A stretch of 12,731 nt of DNA from Elusimicrobiota bacterium (lineage in GTDB: Bacteria; Omnitrophota; Gorgyraeia; Zapsychrales; Fredricksoniimonadaceae), in the NCBI GenBank assembly GCA_012514595.1, contig JAAYZZ010000211.1:1-12731 (forward strand). Direction: 5' to 3'. Positions 6,737 to 12,731 of the stretch are shown piece after piece. The notes under the pieces are model-generated. The model had not been told where the DNA came from. It did no database searches and worked only from the letters and a program-made list of their open reading frames with translations. Position 1 is the stretch's first letter, and each line of letters opens with the position of its first letter. The position numbers and the translations under genes were made by a program.

Positions 6737-7924
6737 TTAAAGCTCGCCTCTTTCATAAAGCTCGAAGAAGGCGGAGACGACCTTGGGATCATAAAGCCTG
6801 CCGGAAGCACTGCGGATCTCGATAGCGGCGCGTTCCTTGGTCATGCTGCTGCGGTAAGGCCGGTCGGTCGTCATCGCATCATAAGAATCCGCGACCGCAA
6901 TGATGGAGGCGCTCACCGGGATCTCTCCGTCCTTGAGCCCGTCAGGATATCCCGACCCGTCATATCTCTCATGATGATGCCGGACAGCCGCGATGCACCC
7001 TTCAAAATCGCTGACCGGAGAAAGGATGTCCGCGCCCCTTTGGGCATGCGTCTTCATGACCGCCATCTCTTCGGGCGTCAGCGTGGCCTTTTTCATGAGG
7101 ATGGCCTCCGAGATCCCGATCTTACCGATATCATGAAGGAGACTGGCGATATAAAGATTCTCGAAGAACTTGGAGGAAGACTCCAGTTCTCCTCGCACGA
7201 GCATCCGGCGGGCGATGGCGACCGCATACCCCGTCACGCGTTCGGTGTGACCGTGAGTGTACGGGTCCTTGGCTTCGATCGCGGTCCCGAGCGCGATCGC
7301 GGTCTGGACGAACATATTTCGGTTTCGCTCGGCCTCACGCCTCAGGTCCTCGAACAGCTGGGCGTTGCGGATGGCCATGGCCACATCCGAGGCCAAGGCC
7401 GCGAAGAAATCCAGCTCGTCCTGCTCGAGACGCTCCCCGTCCTTTTTGGGGCCCAAAAGAAGAATGGCAAGAAGCTGATGACGGTAGAACGCCGGAACGC
7501 AGGCCACACTATTGAGCATGGGCATCTGATCGCTGACCTTGTGCAGAAGCTCCCGGGTGCCGTTGCCTCCTTCGATGACACTCTCCCGCCAGATGAGCTT
7601 GTTGAGGTCATCGACCAAAAGGGCGTTGCGGTTATTGATAAGATATTTGTATTCCTTCTCAAAGAAGATCTTGATGAGCGGATGGTCCTTGTCGAACCTG
7701 AGGAAGTGCTCGGGGATCCTTTCTCCGGCCTCCCCCCGGGATACCGCCAGGACATACTCTTCCTTCCGGGGATCGAAAAGGATCATCCCGGCATGCTTGA
7801 GATGCGCCTTTCTGACGAGCATCCGGACCAAAAGACGGATCAGGAGCGTATGATCATGGATCATGATCATGCCGCGGCTGGCCAGCTCCAGTTCCCTCTT
7901 GTAGTCGATCTTGATTGTGCTCAT
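6737..7924 (-). CDS. GAF plus HD-GYP cyclic-di-GMP phosphodiesterase
   Basis: The protein has 395 residues. An N-terminal GAF-type sensor (about 20-190, ending VAMAIRNAQLFEDL) leads by a short coiled linker into an HD-GYP domain (about 200-390). Catalytic motifs are intact: HTERV (226-230), the HDIGK box (264-268), HHHERYDGSGYP (316-327, including the GYP triad) and a later DSYDAM with TTDRPY. HD-GYP enzymes hydrolyse cyclic-di-GMP, so this is probably a soluble second-messenger output switched by a ligand or redox state sensed by GAF. It has no receiver domain of its own but overlaps the receiver gene upstream by 4 bases (ATGA). That suggests the receiver protein acts with it. Enzymatic activity is inferred from intact motifs. 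Confidence 0.95.
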   Translation of the reverse strand: MSTIKIDYKRELELASRGMIMIHDHTLLIRLLVRMLVRKAHLKHAGMILFDPRKEEYVLAVSRGEAGERIPEHFLRFDKDHPLIKIFFEKEYKYLINNRNALLVDDLNKLIWRESVIEGGNGTRELLHKVSDQMPMLNSVACVPAFYRHQLLAILLLGPKKDGERLEQDELDFFAALASDVAMAIRNAQLFEDLRREAERNRNMFVQTAIALGTAIEAKDPYTHGHTERVTGYAVAIARRMLVRGELESSSKFFENLYIASLLHDIGKIGISEAILMKKATLTPEEMAVMKTHAQRGADILSPVSDFEGCIAAVRHHHERYDGSGYPDGLKDGEIPVSASIIAVADSYDAMTTDRPYRSSMTKERAAIEIRSASGRLYDPKVVSAFFELYERGEL

Positions 7925-8286
7925 GAGGAAAGTCCCAGCTCCTTCATGACCTTCTTTTCCAGCTCATCGAGAACAAGCGGCTTATGGATGAAGGACACCA
8001 CCCCCAAAGACTGGGCCTCGGAGACCACGCCCTCATCCTCGATCCCAGAGACCATCACGACCCGAGTGGCATCGTTCCGGGTCCGAAGTTCGCGGAGGAC
8101 TTCCATTCCCGTCATCCCCTGCATGCGGATATCCAGAAGACACAGGTCCGGCCTCTCCCGGGGGATCATCTCCAGGGCCTCGGCCCCGCCGGAGGCAACG
8201 GCCACATCGACACCTCTCTTGCGGAAAAAGTTCGCCGAGAACTCGCGGACATCGACCTCGTCATCAACGATCAAGAGCTTGGGCAT
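7921..8286 (-). CDS. Stand-alone response regulator receiver protein (CheY-like)
   Basis: The protein has 121 residues and a receiver domain only. Key residues are present: acidic pair Asp8-Asp9, phospho-acceptor Asp52 in LLDIRM, Ser80 in MVSG at the Thr/Ser switch position, and Lys102 in HKP. No output domain or DNA-binding region follows, so it should signal by protein contact. Its likely phosphodonor is the histidine kinase encoded just upstream. Its overlap with the HD-GYP gene suggests a split receiver/HD-GYP pair, since these two are often fused in one protein. AGAGG four bases before ATG 8286 serves as ribosome site. The 89-base gap upstream holds no gene. Confidence 0.95.
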   Translation of the reverse strand: MPKLLIVDDEVDVREFSANFFRKRGVDVAVASGGAEALEMIPRERPDLCLLDIRMQGMTGMEVLRELRTRNDATRVVMVSGIEDEGVVSEAQSLGVVSFIHKPLVLDELEKKVMKELGLSS

Positions 8287-8375
8287 AAGACCTCTTCTCC
8301 CTGGACGGGGATCTCTCTAGCAGATAAGGATAAAGTACCTTTCCCATCCTTTGTTTTCAACAAAAAATCGGACTT

Positions 8376-10217
8376 TCAGACCGCGGCAGGGAGGATGATC
8401 CGGAACTCGGTCCCTTCGCCGGGCACGGACTCCATCTCGATCCTGCCTCCGTGATTCTCCTCCACGATCTTGCGTATGACATAAAGCCCAAGCCCCGTGC
8501 CCTTGCGGCTCGTCGCCTTGGTCGTAAAGAACGGCGTAAAAAGCTTCTCCCGATCCTCGGGTTTGACCCCGATCCCGTTATCCTTGAAGGTCAGGGCCAC
8601 CACGGTCTCCACTCTCTGGGCGTGGACACGCAGGGTCGGAAAGAATCCGGGCTCCTTCATCTCGTCCTTGCGCTGCATCATGGCATCATAGGCATTATCG
8701 ATGAGGTTGAAAAAGACCTCCTGGATCTGGGTGAAGTTGCCTCGGATCCGAAGCCCCTCGGGAGGAAGGTCCTCCACGATCCGCATGCTGTCCGCCTTGA
8801 CCTTGAACTGGGCCATCTCCCAGGCGGAACGGAGCACGTCCGCGACCTCGCAGGGCGCCTCCCCCTCCTCTCCCTTACGGGTGTACTTCATGAGACCCTG
8901 GACGATATTGCGCCCGTGCACCACATTCTCCTCGAGCCGCCGGAACCCGCGCTCGAACTCCTGCGCGATGTCCTCCAGTTCCGGAGAGGCGAAGAGGGCC
9001 CTTTTCATCCGAAGAGTGTCCTCCATATCCCCGGAGACAAACCCGATCGCATGAAGCCTGTTATTGATCTGATGCGAAAGGCCGTCGGCCATGATCCCGA
9101 TCGTAGCCATCTTCTCGGCCTTAAAAAGCTGCTCCTGCGTCTGTTTCATGTCCTGATAAAAGAGCGCATTGTCGATCGCCAGCGCCGCCTGGTTCCCCAG
9201 GATCGTGAAGACCGAAATGTCATCCTCCGTATAAACGGTGTGTCGGATCTTTGGCCCCAGCACAACGATCGTCATGAGTTCTGAGCGGATAAAGATAGGA
9301 AAGACCAGGGCCGCATGAAGACCGGACATCCCGCGCGCCAGATCCGGGGCTTCCTCTGAGGAGGAATGGATCAGCTCGTCATAGACCAGAGGAGCCCCAT
9401 CCTGGCGAAAGGCCTTCATCATCAGCATATCCCCAGGAAGCTCGAAGGGAAGAGACCATTCTCCCGTCTTGATCCGCCGCATCGAGGACAAAAGAAAAGT
9501 CCGGGTATCCTTCCGGAACATATAGATCCCGACATGCTCGATCTTGACCGTCCGGGTCAGGATAAATGAGATGAGACCCAGAAGCTTGTCAAGCTCGCGG
9601 ATACGCCCCATGCCGGCCGAGGCCTGCCGCAGGGTCTTCTGATACCGCCTCTGTTCCCACAGAAGACGCGCCTCGGCCTCCCGTTCGAAAAAGTAGTACA
9701 CGAACGGCCCGATCGTGGACAAAAGGATCGCCGCCCCCGTCGGAAAGACCCAGGGACCGAACCCGAACATCCGCCACCCGATCCCCAGGGGGATCCCGAG
9801 GACCAGGGCATAGACGACGATCAGGATCCCGAGCTTGGTGAAGGCGAGCGTGATGTCCATCAGGCGATAACGCACGATGGCGTAGGCAATGATCCCGATG
9901 AACAAAAGGGCCGAGAAATATCCGTATGGATAGATCTCCAGATGATACTTGATGATGTAATCCACGATCCCGGTCATACCGATCAGAAACGCATAGCAGA
10001 CATACCTGAGCTGCTGGGCATAGAGCTGCCGGCCCTGCTTCTGGGCCCTGTGGATCCCCCGGCGAAGGATGATGAGGCCGTAGGTGAAAGACCTGCGAAC
10101 ATGCTCAAGAAAATGAAATACAGACGGCCTGCCGTCGGATAGAAGCCCCAGAAATACTTCTCGATCCCGTTGTAGATCAGAGGCGTGCTGCTCAAGTATC
10201 CCGAGACAAAGGTCCAC
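8376..10217 (-). CDS. 7TM-GAF-histidine kinase, C-terminal piece (frameshifted gene)
   Basis: This frame carries most of one sensor kinase whose 5' end is in another frame (see 9983-10522). The first ~43 codons (10217 to about 10089) are not protein-like and read across the correct N-terminal frame; real homology-like sequence begins at TYGLIILRRGI. After it come the remaining membrane helices with AYAIVRYRLMDI, typical of 7TM sensor kinases. A GAF domain follows (ORF residues about 204-355), then a phospho-acceptor helix with GLSHQINNRLHAIG (His382), and a complete ATPase domain: NLIDNAYDAM (N-box), DNGIG (G1), FTPFFTT (F-box) and GTGLGL (G2). Restoring one base gives a protein of about 715 residues starting at 10522. 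Probable job: membrane sensor that phosphorylates the adjacent receiver protein. The 10217 start is only the first start codon of this frame. Confidence 0.9.
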   Translation of the reverse strand: MDLCLGILEQHASDLQRDREVFLGLLSDGRPSVFHFLEHVRRSFTYGLIILRRGIHRAQKQGRQLYAQQLRYVCYAFLIGMTGIVDYIIKYHLEIYPYGYFSALLFIGIIAYAIVRYRLMDITLAFTKLGILIVVYALVLGIPLGIGWRMFGFGPWVFPTGAAILLSTIGPFVYYFFEREAEARLLWEQRRYQKTLRQASAGMGRIRELDKLLGLISFILTRTVKIEHVGIYMFRKDTRTFLLSSMRRIKTGEWSLPFELPGDMLMMKAFRQDGAPLVYDELIHSSSEEAPDLARGMSGLHAALVFPIFIRSELMTIVVLGPKIRHTVYTEDDISVFTILGNQAALAIDNALFYQDMKQTQEQLFKAEKMATIGIMADGLSHQINNRLHAIGFVSGDMEDTLRMKRALFASPELEDIAQEFERGFRRLEENVVHGRNIVQGLMKYTRKGEEGEAPCEVADVLRSAWEMAQFKVKADSMRIVEDLPPEGLRIRGNFTQIQEVFFNLIDNAYDAMMQRKDEMKEPGFFPTLRVHAQRVETVVALTFKDNGIGVKPEDREKLFTPFFTTKATSRKGTGLGLYVIRKIVEENHGGRIEMESVPGEGTEFRIILPAAV

Positions 10218-10522
10218 ACATACGCGATGTTCAAAAGAACATGGCGCTTAAGCCCGAGGATGGACACGATAAAATGGATCCCCAGGACGGGAAGGAACGC
10301 AACCCCGATAAAACCAAGACGGGCCCACGCGAGGGCCAGATCAGGGTCCCGGGTGTTGTACATCATGAAATATCCGAACAGCCACAGACAGGAATTGAAG
10401 CAGAAAAGCGAGAAGATCCGGTTCGTGAAGACCTCCCTCCCGCGCCACAGAACAAAGATCGCCGCGAAGAGGATCGCGCACAGCGAACAGAGGACCGGAA
10501 TGGAGAAAGGATTTACTCCCAT
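9983..10522 (-). CDS. 7TM-GAF-histidine kinase, N-terminal piece (frameshifted gene)
   Basis: From ATG 10522 the frame encodes the first part of an N-terminal seven-helix membrane sensor module. Hydrophobic helices lie at about 8-24 and 37-54, then around GFIGVAFLPVLGIHFIV and NIAYVWTFVSGYL, followed by FWGFYPTAGRLYFIFLSMFA near 125-144. After about residue 145 (near 10087) the frame turns into a Ser/Ala/Gly-rich nonsense tail and stops at 9983. At the same point the other frame becomes protein-like. The break lies at or near a three-A run (10087-10089, plus strand); one extra base there joins the frames into AGLFTYGLIIL and keeps the helix. The start overlaps the upstream SDR stop by 10 bases, indicating coupling. 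Either a sequencing/assembly deletion or a recent inactivating mutation would explain it. Confidence 0.85.
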   Translation of the reverse strand: MGVNPFSIPVLCSLCAILFAAIFVLWRGREVFTNRIFSLFCFNSCLWLFGYFMMYNTRDPDLALAWARLGFIGVAFLPVLGIHFIVSILGLKRHVLLNIAYVWTFVSGYLSSTPLIYNGIEKYFWGFYPTAGRLYFIFLSMFAGLSPTASSSFAGGSTGPRSRAGSSMPSSSGMSAMRF

Positions 10523-11718
10523 CTTTCCTTGAGTCCGAAATCGAACTGTTTGGCGTACTGAAGAAGGGCCATGAAATTCTTTTTATCGACGACGGGGCAG
10601 CGAAGACCGGCCCGCGAGAGGATTCTCTCAAGATTTCCGAGATCAAAGAGCATGGGCTCGGAGGTGGTGTAGGGCGTCAGGACGAGCCCAACGGTCTTGT
10701 AGTGGAACCGCTCCAGATCGCTCAGGTCCCCCGGCATCTCCGGGACAAAAGGCCCGAGCTTCAGGTTCAGGAATTCCGGGGTCCAGGACAAGTGCCCGTG
10801 ATGCGGGGTCTCATCGTTGTTGGCCAGATAATAATCCCCACCCGGATCGTTCTGGATGCAGACCTGATACATCACCTTGGCCGCATAATCTGCGGGCACG
10901 ATGTTAAGCCCTGACGTCGGACTGCAGACGACCCGGAGGGGCAACGACGCCGGGGTCTCATAAAGAGCTCCCTTCGGGACCCCGGCCTTGGCCTTCATCC
11001 GAAGAAGGAACGCGCCCCACGAGTAAAAAACATCGAACTTGGTGATCGCGCCGTACGGTTTTTCCATCAGCCGCCCGCAGATGGTGACAGGACGAAAAAC
11101 GCGGAGCCTGATCTTTGCCTTCGCGCACTCTTCGCGCACCATCATCTCGGCCTTGAGCTTGACCCTCTCGTAGGCATTGCGGAACCGGACAGAGAGATCC
11201 GCGACAGCGAGAGGGATCTTTCCCCCTCGATACCCGCAGGAATACGCCGTCCCCACATGGACATACTCCCCGACCTTGCAGGTCTTCACAAGGCCAAGGA
11301 CCGCCTTTGTTCCGTCGTAATTCGTTTTGTGGAGCGCCTGCTCGACCACCGGAGTGCTCCGGAAATCCGTCATGGACGCGATGTGGAAGAAGAGGTCGAT
11401 CCGGCGGGAACGCACGACCTCCAGGTCTTCCGAGGAGAGTCCCAGGTCCGGCCGGTCAAGGTCATAGTCAATCAGCCGGACACGCTCCGTGATGAACGCC
11501 TCGAGACGCGCGGCCTCGCCGTCCCCCAGCTCCAGATAGGCCAGCCCTTCGGGTCCTGCCACGATATCCCTGACCCGACGCTCGAGACTGCGGCTCTTTT
11601 TCTGACGGCCAAAGAGAATGATCTCCAGGTCTTCCAGGCGGGAAAGATTGTTCTTGATGATCTCAAGAAGCAGATTGCTTCCCAGAAGTCCTGTGGCCCC
11701 CGTGATCGCAATGCGCAT
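10513..11718 (-). CDS. Extended SDR, thioester-reductase/fatty acyl reductase-like (NAD_binding_4)
   Basis: The protein has 401 residues. The N-terminal Rossmann motif is GATGLLG (7-13). A catalytic Thr/Ser region GTAYSCG (156-162) and a YERVK active site (Tyr183, Lys187) follow. The FHIASMTDFR segment (111-120) and RVFRPVTICG (205-214) match extended short-chain dehydrogenases related to thioester and fatty acyl-CoA reductases. These use NAD(P)H, either to reduce thioester-bound acyl groups or to act on sugar or sterol-like substrates; the substrate here is unknown. It has no signal peptide and is probably cytoplasmic. The gene lies 15 bases after a FadL-type porin, with GGGGAG five bases before the ATG, so a role with an imported lipid is plausible but is inference. 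The C-terminal ~120 residues (from about 280) are not assigned to a domain. Confidence 0.85.
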   Translation of the reverse strand: MRIAITGATGLLGSNLLLEIIKNNLSRLEDLEIILFGRQKKSRSLERRVRDIVAGPEGLAYLELGDGEAARLEAFITERVRLIDYDLDRPDLGLSSEDLEVVRSRRIDLFFHIASMTDFRSTPVVEQALHKTNYDGTKAVLGLVKTCKVGEYVHVGTAYSCGYRGGKIPLAVADLSVRFRNAYERVKLKAEMMVREECAKAKIRLRVFRPVTICGRLMEKPYGAITKFDVFYSWGAFLLRMKAKAGVPKGALYETPASLPLRVVCSPTSGLNIVPADYAAKVMYQVCIQNDPGGDYYLANNDETPHHGHLSWTPEFLNLKLGPFVPEMPGDLSDLERFHYKTVGLVLTPYTTSEPMLFDLGNLERILSRAGLRCPVVDKKNFMALLQYAKQFDFGLKERWE

Positions 11719-11733
11719 AAGGCTCCCCGCCCC

Positions 11734-12731
11734 TTAGAATTCCCAGGTCAATGTCGCGTACAAAAGGTTCGCGCTGTTCTTGTAGGTCCCGTCGATCCCG
11801 CCGTACGTATCATTCACGGTATTATCGACGACCCTGTCCTTGTACTGGATCATGGACCAAGCCAGATCCAACACCAGGCTCTTGGTGAGATTCATGCCCG
11901 TCCCCAGGGCAATCCCGAAATTGTCCGCATCCGGAAGGTTTGGTTCCCAAGTGTCCCCAGGAACAGGCCCCTGACGGTAGAACCCGCCGCCGCGCACGCG
12001 CCAGGTCTCGCTCAAGGCATACTCGGCTCCAGCGCCGACGGAAAGAACACTGTCCCAGTCTCTGGGCGTGGCAACACCATTCTGAAGATAGGCCAAACGT
12101 ACCGCATTGGTCTCCGTAGGATAGGTCAAGACCTCATCTTTCGTAGAGGACCAATCGGTCCACTCCAGATCAAGGTTCATGGTCCACTTCTCGTTCGGGC
12201 GATAGCTATACCCCAAAAGGATGCCTTGAGGCAAAGTCGCCTTGGCCTCAACATCGGTCTGGTAAGATGTCCCCCCAAAAACAGCTTGGTAATTATTAAC
12301 CCCATCATTACCAAGATTCGACGTCATCACCGTTCCCCTATATTTATGATCGATCGCACTGCGGTACATGGCCCCGAACTGATGGCGCTCGTTGACCTTG
12401 TACATCCCCGCGACCCGGAACCCGACGCTGGTATCTGTCGCTTTCAGACGGAAATCCCCATCCCCCATACCCGCTTGATAAAGTTTCTTATGCTTGTCGA
12501 CCATGGCATCATCGATATCAAGCCCAAGCCCCAGGGAGAATTTTTCTGTCATCTGATAGGCCCCGGTGATCAGATAATCCTTCATCTCGATCGTGCTCTT
12601 GGTGGCCGCATAACGGGCAAAGCTGTCCGCATGCCATTCGGTCCCCAGGCCCCAGGAGGATGTCGTCCCCAGACCAAAGGCGAACTTCTCTGTTCCCAGG
12701 TCCGTGACAAAGAACGCCGACGGGACAAGAA
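11734..12731 (-). CDS. OmpP1/FadL/TodX family outer-membrane transporter, 5' end outside window
   Basis: The frame is open from the right edge to TAA at 11734, giving 331 residues; about 100 N-terminal residues, including the signal peptide, should lie beyond the window. The FadL-family phrase is visible near the edge: FFVTDLGTEKFAFGLG followed by WGLGTEW. Alternating beta-strand segments continue to the end, with FRVAGMYKVNERHQFGAMYRS and LPQGILLGYSYRPNEKWTMNLDLEW. The last residue is Phe (LTWEF), the usual C-terminal signal for barrel insertion by the Bam machinery. Family members form 14-strand barrels that let long-chain fatty acids or other hydrophobic compounds cross the outer membrane. 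An internal ATG at 12583-12585 is not the start, because conserved family sequence extends upstream of it. Confidence 0.93.
   Translation of the reverse strand, partial: LVPSAFFVTDLGTEKFAFGLGTTSSWGLGTEWHADSFARYAATKSTIEMKDYLITGAYQMTEKFSLGLGLDIDDAMVDKHKKLYQAGMGDGDFRLKATDTSVGFRVAGMYKVNERHQFGAMYRSAIDHKYRGTVMTSNLGNDGVNNYQAVFGGTSYQTDVEAKATLPQGILLGYSYRPNEKWTMNLDLEWTDWSSTKDEVLTYPTETNAVRLAYLQNGVATPRDWDSVLSVGAGAEYALSETWRVRGGGFYRQGPVPGDTWEPNLPDADNFGIALGTGMNLTKSLVLDLAWSMIQYKDRVVDNTVNDTYGGIDGTYKNSANLLYATLTWEF

Noticed and set aside
7850..7870. Palindrome-like cluster of ATGATCAT/GATC words
   Set aside because: It lies inside the HD-GYP gene and simply encodes Met-Ile-Met-Ile-His-Asp-His; no sign of an origin or operator.
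5696..8320. Very long plus-strand open frame (874 codons) opposite MoxR, HD-GYP and receiver genes
   Set aside because: It is antisense to three genes with intact catalytic motifs, has no recognisable domain, and is rich in Asp/His/Arg/Gly as expected for the complement of GC-rich coding DNA.
8287..8375. Possible promoter before the receiver gene: TTGAAA (8355-8360) and TACTTT (8332-8337), minus strand, 17-base spacing
   Set aside because: The -10 box matches consensus at only 3 of 6 bases, and such matches are expected by chance. The gap also shows no convincing terminator hairpin for the kinase gene.

Overview
The window is a tightly packed, single-strand gene run. Every supportable gene lies on the minus strand, so transcription goes from high to low coordinates, and both ends cut through genes. 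The organism is a diderm (Gram-negative-type) bacterium with a GC-rich genome: it has a FadL-type outer-membrane barrel, several Sec signal peptides and a complete-looking Bat operon. The taxon cannot be fixed from this stretch. A candidate phylum such as Omnitrophota, or a Nitrospirota/Desulfobacterota-like lineage, would fit, but this is a low-confidence inference.

Layout in transcription order. (1) 12731-11734: 3' part of an OmpP1/FadL-family porin. (2) 11718-10513: extended SDR of the thioester-reductase/fatty acyl-CoA reductase-like (NAD_binding_4) type. (3) 10522-8376: 7TM-GAF-histidine kinase, split by an apparent one-base frameshift near 10087. (4) 8286-7921: stand-alone receiver protein. 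(5) 7924-6737: GAF plus HD-GYP c-di-GMP phosphodiesterase. (6) 6706-5711: MoxR-type AAA+ ATPase. (7) 5618-4728: DUF58 protein. (8) 4731-4081: DUF4381-like membrane protein. (9) 4077-3082: BatA. (10) 3068-2070: BatB. (11) 2073-1135: BatC with TPRs. (12) 1130-1: BatD, running off the left edge.

Most junctions are overlaps (ATGA type) or gaps of 3-30 bases, so much of the run is probably co-transcribed. The right half suggests uptake and reduction of a lipid or fatty acyl substrate. The middle is a two-component/c-di-GMP signalling module. The left half is the MoxR-Bat machine: a cytoplasmic AAA+ ATPase, inner-membrane von Willebrand A proteins, and periplasmic TPR and BatD partners, linked in other bacteria to envelope or oxidative stress tolerance.

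The most unusual signal is a set of three non-identical inverted repeats in the Bat half (1009-1128, 4627-4718, 5624-5699). Two of them lie inside the 5' ends of genes for exported proteins (BatD and the DUF4381-like protein). There the purine-rich 5' side encodes the basic n-region and the pyrimidine-rich 3' side encodes the hydrophobic core of the signal peptide. A palindromic element therefore appears to have become, or generated, secretion signals. No stretch over 300 bases lacks a gene. No RNA gene, CRISPR array or transposase was seen.
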